Source: Phycisphaerae bacterium (GTDB lineage: Bacteria > Planctomycetota > Phycisphaerae > UBA1845). From it: a stretch of DNA of 19,593 bases. Below the pieces are notes generated by a model, which made no database searches, was not told the DNA's origin, and worked only from the letters and a program-made list of their open reading frames with translations. Of this stretch, positions 1-7,150 are shown piece by piece. The stretch's first letter is position 1. Every line of letters starts with the position of its first letter. The stretch spans positions 1 through 19,593 of the forward strand of contig JAJDDU010000084.1 in NCBI GenBank assembly GCA_029260155.1. The letters run 5' to 3'. A program made the position numbers and the translations under genes.

Positions 1-1
1 C

Positions 2-94
2 ACGCAAGATGTCGAACAAGTGCGCTCGCAATACACCGATACTGAGACCCGTTTTCAAGAGCCCGAAACTGACCATGGAGGTGTGATACAGTGA
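2..94 (+). CDS. C-terminal tail of an upstream gene (5' end outside window)
   Basis: This frame is open from base 2 and ends at the TGA at 92-94, giving about 30 residues that finish ...DHGGVIQ. The stop overlaps the GTG start of the next gene in a GTGA junction, which is typical of translational coupling and argues that the frame is real. The tail is charged and shows no motif. In many bacteria the gene just before an NrnA-type DHH phosphoesterase is rbfA, the ribosome-binding factor, whose C terminus is often a variable polar tail. That identity is inferred only from gene order and cannot be confirmed from this fragment. Confidence 0.5.
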   Translation, partial: TQDVEQVRSQYTDTETRFQEPETDHGGVIQ

Positions 95-1074
95 CTGTGA
101 CGGTGGATGAATACCGCCAGGTGGGCGCGGTCGTGGCGGCCTGGAAACAGCCCCTCCTTTTGACACACGCGCGACCGGACGGCGACGCGTTGGGATGCCT
201 GGTGACCATGCGTTCGATACTTCGGTCGCTCGGGGCCAAGCCGACGACACTGGTGTACGATCCTGTCCCTGAGAACTATCGGTTCCTGGTCGACGACGAT
301 GTCCCGTCTGTTCTCGGCGTGGACGTCGAGCTCGGCGACCTTCAAGAGATCGACGGCGCTCTCATCATGGACACGTGCACGTACAACCAGCTGGAGCCGG
401 TCGCTGATTGGCTGCGGGAAGCGACGTGCCGTAAAGTGGTCATCGATCACCACGTGACGCGTGATGCACTGGCTGACGTCTACGTGATCGACGAGCGTGC
501 GAGTGCTGCGTGCGTCCTGCTCTACGAGTGGGCCGCCGCCTGCCGTCAGGAGTTGGATTCCGTGGCCGTCCGCGCCCTTTTCACGGGGATCGCGACGGAC
601 ACCGGCTGGTTCCGCTTTTCCAATTGTGATGCCCGTTCTCTGGAGATTGCAGGCGACCTGGTTCGGCGAGGCGTCACTCCCGAGGCGATTTACAAGCGGC
701 TTTTCGAGTCGCAAACCGCCTCGCGCGTCCGCCTCTTCGCCGCCGCCCTCGGTGCGATGGAGCTGACCGACAACGATCGCGTCGCGGTGCTGCCCCTTAC
801 CGTTGCGATGTTCACCGCCACGGGTACGTCGCCGGCCGACACTGAAAACTTGGTCAACGAAGCCTTGAAAATCGACTCGGTGCGCGTCGCGGTTCTCCTT
901 GCGGAAAGCGGTGACGGCATGGTCAAGGCGAGCTTTCGCAGCAAGGATGATTTCGACGTGGCTGCGCTGGCCGCTGAGTTTGGCGGCGGCGGTCATCTTC
1001 GTGCGTCCGGCGCTCGTATCAAGGGCACGCTCGCCGAAGTGAAGGAACAAATCCATGAAAAACTCAAGATCTAA
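91..1074 (+). CDS. nrnA: DHH/DHHA1 family phosphoesterase, NrnA-like (oligoribonuclease / pAp phosphatase)
   Basis: A 327-residue protein that matches the usual NrnA length. Enzymes of this family use a two-metal (typically Mn2+) DHH site to degrade 2-5 nt RNA and often to dephosphorylate 3'-phosphoadenosine 5'-phosphate in the cytoplasm. The DHH domain motifs are visible in order: HARPDGDALG at 26-35, DTC at 94-96, IDHH at 118-121 and an Asp at 170 in IATDTGWF. The C-terminal DHHA1 substrate-binding domain carries the GGGGH motif at 298-302 followed by RASGARIKG. The GTG start at 91 is chosen because GGAGG lies at 77-81 and the start overlaps the preceding stop. The 3' end overlaps the next ORF by 20 bp. 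The family assignment is firm; the preferred substrate (nanoRNA or pAp) is inferred from the family. Confidence 0.9.
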   Translation: MTVTVDEYRQVGAVVAAWKQPLLLTHARPDGDALGCLVTMRSILRSLGAKPTTLVYDPVPENYRFLVDDDVPSVLGVDVELGDLQEIDGALIMDTCTYNQLEPVADWLREATCRKVVIDHHVTRDALADVYVIDERASAACVLLYEWAAACRQELDSVAVRALFTGIATDTGWFRFSNCDARSLEIAGDLVRRGVTPEAIYKRLFESQTASRVRLFAAALGAMELTDNDRVAVLPLTVAMFTATGTSPADTENLVNEALKIDSVRVAVLLAESGDGMVKASFRSKDDFDVAALAAEFGGGGHLRASGARIKGTLAEVKEQIHEKLKI

Positions 1075-3301
1075 AGACGAACGTCGAACGTCGAACGTCG
1101 AAAACCGGGTGTCCCCTCTGCTTTCTGTTTGCTGCTTTCTACTTTCTGCTTCCCTGTCATCTGCGTGCGTCGACGCGAAGCCGGCGTCCGAATGTCTCCC
1201 CGGCGGGGCGGTTGTGTACCTTGAGTGGTCCGGCGCTGGGCCGACGGGAGTAGCACAAGCCACAACGCCCTTCGGCAAGTGGCTGGCTGATCCCGATCTC
1301 AGCCGACTCATCGATGAAGTCACGCGTATCATCGCCATCAAGGTCAAGCAGCAAGCCGCCGCTGAAGGCCAAGTCGAAATTGCCGACGCTGCCATGCGCG
1401 TGTTATCGACGCTCTGGCGACGGCCGGTCGCGGTCGAAGTGCTCGACGTGACGCTTGTGGAGGGGCGTCCAAGCGTGCGGGCGGTGCTCGCCATCGATGT
1501 AGGCGTCGACGAAGCGGCTGCGCTTACCCAATCAATCGATCGCATCGCCGCTGTGCTGGAACTGCCCCGCGCAGACGATGAGGACATCCGGGGTCACACC
1601 TTCAGACGCTTCGATCATCCGGCCGTACCTGCCATTCGCTGCGGCGTGGTCGATGGTGTGTGCCTTCTCACGATCGGCGAGTCTACGACTGAGGACGTGC
1701 TGGCTGCGATTTCCGGCAGCGCTCCTACGATGCATCAGGACGCCACCCTCGTGGCTGCCATGGACACCATCGGTCGAAAGCAACGCACGACGCTGTCTCT
1801 GTTGCATATCGATATTCAGGCTGTGCTGCGTAAAGCGCGTCAGGTTTTTGCGTCGACAACGGGCGCGCCGCAGCCGATGCTGCCGCCGCCTGTCGAAGCG
1901 ATTCTCGAAGCGACATCGATCAATCGGTTGCGTTCGGTGACCGGGACTTGGCAAATCGACCACGACGGGTATCGCGAGTCGTGGTTCCTCGCGCTCCCGC
2001 CGGTTGAGGGTCGCCCGCGATGGCTGAATCAAGAACCGCTCACCGACGACGATCTGATGCTCGTCCCAAAGGACGCCACCTTCGCAAAGCTGGTGAATTT
2101 CCGATTTTCCGACCTCTATGACGGACTCATGCACGTCGTCGACTCCGTCGGCCCGCTCGCGCAAATGCCGGTTGCCAACGCGATCGCCACCGCAGAGGGC
2201 ATGATGGGTCTGCGCATCAAGCAAGATATCCTCGACCTGCTCGACGACGGATCGGCTGCGTATATCACGCCGAACAATGGCGGGCTGCTCATTACCGGCA
2301 TCACCATTCTCATCGAGGCACGAAACCCGGATGGGCTGGCGGAGTTGCTCGCGCGGCTGACACGTCACATCGACGGAGAGGTCGGCCCCGGAGTCGTCGC
2401 TGTCCAAGAGAAACGCTACAAAGACCACACCATCTGTTTTGCCTCGATCACCGGCGTACCGATACCTGTCGCACCGGCTTGGTGTGTGCACGGCCGCCAT
2501 GTCATCATCGCCCTGTATCCGCAGATGGTCATGCATGCCATCGATCATCTCTCCGTTCGAGACCGGTCGAACAGCTTGCTCGCAAACCCGGACTTCGCGC
2601 GTGCTCGGAAGATGCTGCCGGAGCGGTGCAGTGCGATCGTCTATTCCGACACGAAGGCTGATATGACGGACCTCTACAAGGTGCTCCTGCCGCTGGCGAC
2701 CGCCGCGTGTGGCTGGGCCCGCGGGCAGGGCGTGCCGATTGACGCCGGCATGATCCCGGCATCGAGTCGCCTCACCGAGCCGCTGTTTGGCGATGTCATG
2801 GGTCTGTCCTCCGGCGCCGACGGACTGCTCTTGACCACGCATGCATCGCTTCCCGTCGCCGCCGCTGCCGGAGCGACTCCCATGGTAGCTGCACTCGGGG
2901 TGTCGGTTTTGATGCCCAGTCTCTCTCGTTCGCGCGAACAGGCCAAGAAGGCGGTCAGTTTGGCCAACACCCGGGCCATCGTGACAGCCTGCCTGATCTA
3001 TGCCAGCAACCACGACGGGGCGTTCCCGCCGGACCTCCAGAAGTTGGTCGACGAAGGGGCGATCGGTGCAAAAGTGATGCGCTCGCCGAGAGATGATCGT
3101 GAGCACATTTCGTACATCTACATTCCCGGTCTGCGTAACGATAGTCCGCCTGACACCATTGTGCTTTACGAAAACCCGGACATCGGCGGGGGCAGCGCGG
3201 TCGGCTTTGCGGACGGTCACGCAGAATGGATGGAGACCGCCGAACTGAAACGTAAACTGGCCCGCCAGAGCGAAAGGCCGCAACCCAAGACGCAACCATA
3301 A
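1055..3301 (+). CDS. Large secreted or lipoprotein-like planctomycete-type protein with C-terminal pseudopilin-like module
   Basis: A 748-residue protein of unknown function. Residues 1-20 are charged, 21-37 form a hydrophobic stretch ending in SSAC at 35-38, which looks like a signal peptide with a non-ideal lipobox. Mature sequence would begin near the CLPGGAVVYLEW block. The central 550 residues alternate sheet and helix, somewhat like the DUF3352-type proteins of Planctomycetota, but I cannot assign them firmly. Near 605-625 a hydrophobic segment runs into LMPSLSRSREQAKK, then a pilin-like helix, YASNHDGAFPP and finally FADGHAEW near 717-724. This tail resembles the DUF1559/H-X9-DG type II pseudopilin-like proteins of the phylum, without a prepilin cleavage site. 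The start lies inside nrnA, and the region encoding the signal peptide is a tandem repeat (see repeat entries). A later start would remove the export signal. Function unknown. Confidence 0.75.
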   Translation: MKNSRSKDERRTSNVENRVSPLLSVCCFLLSASLSSACVDAKPASECLPGGAVVYLEWSGAGPTGVAQATTPFGKWLADPDLSRLIDEVTRIIAIKVKQQAAAEGQVEIADAAMRVLSTLWRRPVAVEVLDVTLVEGRPSVRAVLAIDVGVDEAAALTQSIDRIAAVLELPRADDEDIRGHTFRRFDHPAVPAIRCGVVDGVCLLTIGESTTEDVLAAISGSAPTMHQDATLVAAMDTIGRKQRTTLSLLHIDIQAVLRKARQVFASTTGAPQPMLPPPVEAILEATSINRLRSVTGTWQIDHDGYRESWFLALPPVEGRPRWLNQEPLTDDDLMLVPKDATFAKLVNFRFSDLYDGLMHVVDSVGPLAQMPVANAIATAEGMMGLRIKQDILDLLDDGSAAYITPNNGGLLITGITILIEARNPDGLAELLARLTRHIDGEVGPGVVAVQEKRYKDHTICFASITGVPIPVAPAWCVHGRHVIIALYPQMVMHAIDHLSVRDRSNSLLANPDFARARKMLPERCSAIVYSDTKADMTDLYKVLLPLATAACGWARGQGVPIDAGMIPASSRLTEPLFGDVMGLSSGADGLLLTTHASLPVAAAAGATPMVAALGVSVLMPSLSRSREQAKKAVSLANTRAIVTACLIYASNHDGAFPPDLQKLVDEGAIGAKVMRSPRDDREHISYIYIPGLRNDSPPDTIVLYENPDIGGGSAVGFADGHAEWMETAELKRKLARQSERPQPKTQP
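1078..1103. repeat. 7-bp tandem repeat tract, unit CGAACGT
   Basis: Three perfect copies of CGAACGT at 1078-1084, 1085-1091 and 1092-1098, followed by a partial fourth. It begins four bases after the nrnA stop and lies in the charged N-terminal segment of the 748-residue protein (RRTSNVE). Tracts of this type are, from general experience, a common intergenic repeat in some planctomycete genomes; that recollection cannot be checked here. Confidence 0.8.
1118..1152. repeat. 7-bp tandem repeat tract, unit CTGCTTT (five degenerate copies)
   Basis: Five consecutive heptamers: CTGCTTT, CTGTTTG, CTGCTTT, CTACTTT and CTGCTTC. The plus strand is pyrimidine rich and unlike its surroundings. In the frame of the 748-residue protein it encodes residues 22-33, the hydrophobic core of the apparent signal peptide. 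It is separated from the CGAACGT tract by 14 bp, so the two probably form one composite repeat element. Confidence 0.8.
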
Positions 3302-3305
3302 CGCC

Positions 3306-4664
3306 ATGAAAACCATTATAGAGCCATTCAAAATCAAGGTGGTCGAGCCCATACACATGACCACGCCGGAGCAGCGCGAAGGCGTCCTGCAAGAGGCCGG
3401 ATTCAATCTGTTTCTGGTCAAAGCCCGCGACGTGCTGATCGACCTTCTGACCGATTCCGGCACTGGCGCGATGAGCAGCGAGCAGTGGGCGGGCATCATG
3501 CGGGCCGACGAATCCTACGCCGGTGCTGAGTCCTTCTACCGCTTCGAGCGGCAGATGCAGGAGATAACGGGGTTTACGCACGTGCTGCCCACTCATCAAG
3601 GACGAGCCAGCGAGCGCATCCTTTTCGAGCTGATCGGCGGCGCGGGAAAAGTCGTGCCCAACAACGCCCACTTCGACACCACCCGCGCCAACGTCGAGCA
3701 CAGCGGGGCGGAACCCGTGGACCTGCCGATCGACGAAGCCAAGGATCCGAAGAACCGTCATCCGTTCAAGGGCAACATCAATCTCCAAACACTCGAAGAC
3801 TTGATTGGCCGCGTCGGCGCCGACCGCGTGCCTGCGGTCATGGTCACGGTGACCAACAACAGCGGTGGCGGCCAACCCGTTAGCCTGGAAAACCTGCGCG
3901 GCGTGCGCGCGATCTGCGACCGCCACGGTATCCCGTTTTTTCTGGACGCCTGCCGCTTCGCCGAAAACGCGTGGTTCATCAAAATGCGCGAAGAGGGGCA
4001 GGGCGACCGATCCGTCAGGGACATCGTGCGTGAGATGTTTGATCTTGCCGACGGCGCGACCATCTCCGCCAAGAAAGACGGCATCGTCAACATCGGCGGC
4101 GTCCTGCTGTTGCGCGACGACGCGCTCTTTCAAAATGCCACGAACCTGCTGATCCTGACCGAAGGATATGTTACGTACGGCGGGCTGGCAGGACGCGACC
4201 TCGAGGCCATGGCCCGGGGTTTTGAAGAGGTCTTGCGCGAGGACTATCTTGACTACCGGATTCGCAGCACCGCCTACCTTGGAAATCAACTCACTGAGGC
4301 CGGCATCGCCATTGTTGAGCCTCCCGGAGGCCACGCCATCTATGTCGACGCGAAGGCGTTCTGTCCACACATTCCGCCGGCGGAGTTTCCGGGGCAAGCT
4401 GTGGTGGCGGGGCTATACCGCATCGGCGGCGTGCGTGCGGTCGAGATCGGCAGCGTGATGTTTGGCGGCGGGGGGCATGCTCCGCCCGCCATGGAGTTGG
4501 TCCGCTTGGCCATGCCGCGTCGCGTCTACACCCAGAGTCACATCGACTACGTGGCTGAGGCGATGAGCGAGCTCCACGCGCGTCGCGATACGCTGCGCGG
4601 ACTGCGCATCGTGGATGAGCCGCCCGCACTACGCCACTTCACCGCTCGGTTCGAGGAGCTCTGA
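3306..4664 (+). CDS. tnaA: Tryptophanase-like beta-eliminating lyase (PLP enzyme)
   Basis: A 452-residue member of the tryptophanase / tyrosine phenol-lyase family, full length. Tryptophanase cleaves L-tryptophan to indole, pyruvate and ammonia. Family landmarks seen: IDLLTDSGTGAM at 45-56, DESYAG with Tyr71, THQGR at 96-100, TNNSGGGQPVSL at 183-194, LDACRFAEN with Asp214 and Arg217, and the PLP lysine in SAKKDG at Lys257 (Lys256 adjacent). The C terminus has ALRHFTARFEEL, with the His conserved in tryptophanases. The segment VRAVEIGSVMF matches the tryptophanase version; tyrosine phenol-lyases carry MERG with an Arg there, so tryptophanase is favoured. The ATG at 3306 aligns with the usual N terminus and sits 4 bp after the preceding stop; no clear ribosome-binding site is visible. 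No TnaC-like leader or tryptophan permease gene is present. Confidence 0.9.
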   Translation: MKTIIEPFKIKVVEPIHMTTPEQREGVLQEAGFNLFLVKARDVLIDLLTDSGTGAMSSEQWAGIMRADESYAGAESFYRFERQMQEITGFTHVLPTHQGRASERILFELIGGAGKVVPNNAHFDTTRANVEHSGAEPVDLPIDEAKDPKNRHPFKGNINLQTLEDLIGRVGADRVPAVMVTVTNNSGGGQPVSLENLRGVRAICDRHGIPFFLDACRFAENAWFIKMREEGQGDRSVRDIVREMFDLADGATISAKKDGIVNIGGVLLLRDDALFQNATNLLILTEGYVTYGGLAGRDLEAMARGFEEVLREDYLDYRIRSTAYLGNQLTEAGIAIVEPPGGHAIYVDAKAFCPHIPPAEFPGQAVVAGLYRIGGVRAVEIGSVMFGGGGHAPPAMELVRLAMPRRVYTQSHIDYVAEAMSELHARRDTLRGLRIVDEPPALRHFTARFEEL

Positions 4665-4896
4665 TGCCCGGGCGCACCCCCAAACGGGTGGCGGTAGTTT
4701 CAATGTGACCGCTGTTGGCGGCCACGAATGTCGTTTGATCGCCGGCGGCATCGTTGAGTAGGAAGTCCACGACGAAGTCACCGCTCGCAGGCGGCGGCAC
4801 GCGATGCGTGCAAGGTGGCCAAGTACGCGTCCGCAGCCGCCGGGGCGCCGGGCATGCTCTCGATTTGGCGAAGCGTCTGGCTCTTGGGGAGCACAC
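4639..4896 (-). pseudogene. Possible remnant of a minus-strand gene
   Basis: An 85-codon minus-strand frame contains the stretch SGDFVVDFLLNDAAGDQ followed by TTFVAANSGHIETTATRLGV. This looks like ordinary protein sequence, and most of its codons there end in G or C, as in the real genes nearby. The ends of the frame are Arg/Pro rich and look non-coding, and its 3' end runs into the tryptophanase gene. The best reading is a short decayed or truncated fragment, or chance. I do not recognise a family. Confidence 0.2.
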
Positions 4897-5025
4897 GCTA
4901 ACAACTAACGGCGCTCTGACCCCTTAAACGCCTCGACGGCATCCGGTCCGACGATAGTATGCGGTGCTGGCGGTGCCTAATAGCGAATCTGCAGTTTGTT
5001 AGTACTGTAACGGAGACACGTTGCC
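4665..5025. other. Gene-poor spacer between the tryptophanase gene and the 205-residue ORF
   Basis: No convincing intact gene is seen in these 361 bp. The first 240 bp hold a minus-strand frame that reads like protein over part of its length (separate entry). The last 100 bp are lower in GC and lead to GGAG at 5012-5015, a plausible ribosome-binding site for the ORF at 5026. I see no strong promoter or terminator. Confidence 0.5.
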
Positions 5026-5643
5026 ATGACTTCCGCGAACGAGCCTCAAGACACATTCGTTTTTTGCGGATACCTCATGCAAGACCCCTTTCTGAAGGAC
5101 TTCAAAGGACGAGAGCAGTTCCTCTTGGCCACAATCGACACTTCCCTCCGCTGTACATGTGAAGACTTCCGTAGCCCCACGTTTGACGAGTTTCAGGGTC
5201 ACACTAATGCGACGTTGTTCAGAACCATCGCCCCTGATCCCGTCGAGCATAGTGGCTACGTTCTGTCTGGCTACGCGATTGACCGTGCCTGGTTGACCGC
5301 GGTGGCACACCGTCCCGCTTACTGCGAGGAGGCACGGACGCCTTGGTGTTTGTATCGATACGCGGCGTATGCAAGACGAACGCGCGACGGTTTGCAACGG
5401 CTGGGATATGATGTGGCGGACGGATGTTTCGAACATCTGTCGATACTGCACAACTGCAATGTCTCGCTTGAGAAGATCCTGAGCTTGGGCGGCACTTTGA
5501 ATCGATTCGGACTCTTTGACGATTGTGGATCGGCTCGCCGATTCGCTGAAGCAATACACCGGTCGGATATTGATGAGCCACATTATCAAATGCCGGTAGT
5601 GTGGGAGGTCTTTGGATCCAGCGGTGACGATGAAGTCGCGTAA
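5026..5643 (+). CDS. Hypothetical protein, 205 residues, family not recognised
   Basis: I do not recognise this protein. It is predicted soluble: no signal peptide and no membrane segment. It has eight cysteines (14, 43, 45, 100, 108, 134, 144, 167), many Tyr and Phe residues, and blocks such as FVFCGYLMQD at 12-20 and MPVVWEVFGS at 189-198. The ATG at 5026 has GGAG ten bases upstream. By eye its codons end in A or T more often than in the flanking genes, which fits an accessory or recently acquired gene. It stands alone, with gene-poor sequence on both sides. An antisense frame covers 4999-5589, but its residue composition is less protein-like and it has no better start. The plus-strand call is favoured but not certain. 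Confidence 0.55.
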   Translation: MTSANEPQDTFVFCGYLMQDPFLKDFKGREQFLLATIDTSLRCTCEDFRSPTFDEFQGHTNATLFRTIAPDPVEHSGYVLSGYAIDRAWLTAVAHRPAYCEEARTPWCLYRYAAYARRTRDGLQRLGYDVADGCFEHLSILHNCNVSLEKILSLGGTLNRFGLFDDCGSARRFAEAIHRSDIDEPHYQMPVVWEVFGSSGDDEVA

Positions 5644-5680
5644 TCCGCAATAAGAGGGCGACGATAAGCCGCCGATGCAA

Positions 5681-5718
5681 ATCGTCCACGACGCCGCCGG
5701 CCGGCGCGTGGAGACGAT
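5681..5718. terminator. Stem-loop between convergent genes, candidate bidirectional terminator
   Basis: The arm at 5681-5690 (ATCGTCCACG) pairs with 5707-5718 (CGTGGA, a 2-base bulge, then CGAT), a 10-bp stem. The loop region contains the 12-bp perfect palindrome CGCCGGCCGGCG at 5695-5706. It lies between the ends of the plus-strand 205-residue ORF and the minus-strand phosphatase gene, where a terminator would be expected. There is no U-tract on either strand, so intrinsic termination is not assured. Confidence 0.4.
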
Positions 5719-5856
5719 AGATCACGTCGATTTGGCTGAATCATGCGACACCGGCGGCGGCGTTTCTTTCACCCGTCGCCGGCAATGCCTGTCCGCAGCT
5801 TGGAATGACAAGGGGGTGCGGTCCGAATGCAGGTAGCGAGGCCCGCGACTTGGTGC

Positions 5857-7047
5857 CTATGCGTCGCCGAGAACCTCGATGGCGACGACGGTAACATCAT
5901 CCATCGGGGTGAGCGAGCCTTCCTGCGCGTCGAGCGCCTGAGTCAGTCGGGCGATGGTGTCCTCCACGCTGGTGGTGAGGTTGGGTACCAAGGAATGAAA
6001 ATCGTCCGACGCGTTGGTCGTTGACGGCGTGGGCGCGTCGAAGGCGTCCTCGATTCCGTCGGTGTATAGCAGCACCTTATCGCCGGGGCGGAGCTGAACC
6101 GTTTTGGTCACGCACTCCATGTCCTCAAAGAGCCCCATGAGACCGCCGACCGCTTTCATCTCATGGACCTCTCCATCGGGTGAGATCACGTACGGATAGG
6201 GATGTCCGCCCCGTGCGTAGGTCATCTCCAGAGTCTCAATGTTTACGACGCAATACACACACGTGACGAACTGGCAGTTGGGCAGGCTGTGTTTGGCCAG
6301 CGAATTGTTGAGCATACGCAGGGATTCGCCGGGCTCGACGATTTCGGACTCGTCGCCCTTGATGCGTTTGGTGATCAGCGCCTGCCTGATGAACATGGTG
6401 AGAAGTCCGGCGGCGACGCCGTGGCCGACCGCGTCTGCGAGGTAGACCCCCACGTGACGCTCGTCGAGGCGTTGGATATCGAAGACGTCCCCGGAGACGA
6501 ACGTGGCCGGGCGGTAAATCGTTCCGAAGCGCAGTGGTCCGATCTGTTCGACGTCATGGGGGAGGAAGTCGCGTTGCAGGCGGGAGGCCAATCGCATCTC
6601 GTCGTCGATTTCGAGGAAGTGCTTTTGGAGGCGTGCGCCGAGGGCTTCCGTGTGATGAAGTTGTTGTTCGATCTGACGAAGCTGGGTCTGAAACCGCGTG
6701 AGCGTGTTCAGTCGCCAGGAAAGCTCTTCGCTGGTAATCCCGCGATCAGCGAGGTCGACGAGCGAGTCGTCCGGGAGCTGTACGCTCGTGGTGTCGGCGC
6801 CGACGACCACGGCAGCGATATGCTGGGCGTCGGCCGACTTCATCGCGCGGAAAAACCCCCCGTCGCTGCACAGGGCAGTGCTGACTACGCCGCTGCCGAA
6901 AACGACAGCATCAACCGTCGAACGATTGAGTTGTGCGGCCGCCGTGGCGGCATCGGGCACTTGCTCAACGCTCCAGTTGTGTTCGGTCATCCAGTCACCG
7001 AATCCGATCGGCAACCCTTCTGTTGAACCCACCAGCATCACTTGCAT
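5857..7047 (-). CDS. PP2C-type serine/threonine phosphatase (RsbU/SpoIIE family) with degenerate receiver-like N terminus
   Basis: A 396-residue cytoplasmic protein. Residues 1-115 have the alternating pattern of a response-regulator receiver (MQVMLVGSTEG, then VDAVVFGSG at 45-53), but the acidic cluster after strand 1 is missing, so phosphorylation is doubtful. Residues 118-165 are heptad-like and probably form a coiled coil. The phosphatase domain follows with metal-binding signatures SGDVFDI (Asp187), ADAVGHGVAAG (Asp205), GGHPYPYV and LLYTDGIED (Asp330). Such proteins dephosphorylate anti-sigma-factor antagonists in partner-switching pathways; no antagonist or anti-sigma gene is nearby. 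I chose the ATG at 7047 because GAGG lies about seven bases upstream; a GTG at 7065 would add six residues. It is the last of the minus-strand genes, 103 bp after the DUF192 gene. Confidence 0.88.
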   Translation of the reverse strand: MQVMLVGSTEGLPIGFGDWMTEHNWSVEQVPDAATAAAQLNRSTVDAVVFGSGVVSTALCSDGGFFRAMKSADAQHIAAVVVGADTTSVQLPDDSLVDLADRGITSEELSWRLNTLTRFQTQLRQIEQQLHHTEALGARLQKHFLEIDDEMRLASRLQRDFLPHDVEQIGPLRFGTIYRPATFVSGDVFDIQRLDERHVGVYLADAVGHGVAAGLLTMFIRQALITKRIKGDESEIVEPGESLRMLNNSLAKHSLPNCQFVTCVYCVVNIETLEMTYARGGHPYPYVISPDGEVHEMKAVGGLMGLFEDMECVTKTVQLRPGDKVLLYTDGIEDAFDAPTPSTTNASDDFHSLVPNLTTSVEDTIARLTQALDAQEGSLTPMDDVTVVAIEVLGDA

Positions 7048-7150
7048 TGACGGCCTCGCCCTCACGACCCGGCGTATGGACGATCGCGCCGCTTATCGGT
7101 ACTACGATTGCGGGCGCGCGCCATGTCGCGATGCATCACGATTCGGCGGG

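Noticed and set aside
1078..1152. Tandem repeats as a CRISPR array
   Set aside because: The units are 7 bp with no spacers and no cas genes nearby; this is a simple tandem repeat.
55..1587. 510-codon minus-strand frame across the NrnA gene
   Set aside because: It is antisense to a clear NrnA gene and its translation is low-complexity Ser/Arg/His-rich sequence without motifs; it arises from GC-rich codon bias.
1532..3499. 655-codon minus-strand frame opposite the secreted-protein gene
   Set aside because: Arg/His/Asp-rich shadow with no domain; the plus-strand frame carries the recognisable C-terminal motifs.
2955..4397. 480-codon minus-strand frame opposite the tryptophanase gene
   Set aside because: The plus strand encodes a full-length PLP lyase with all key residues, so this is an antisense shadow.
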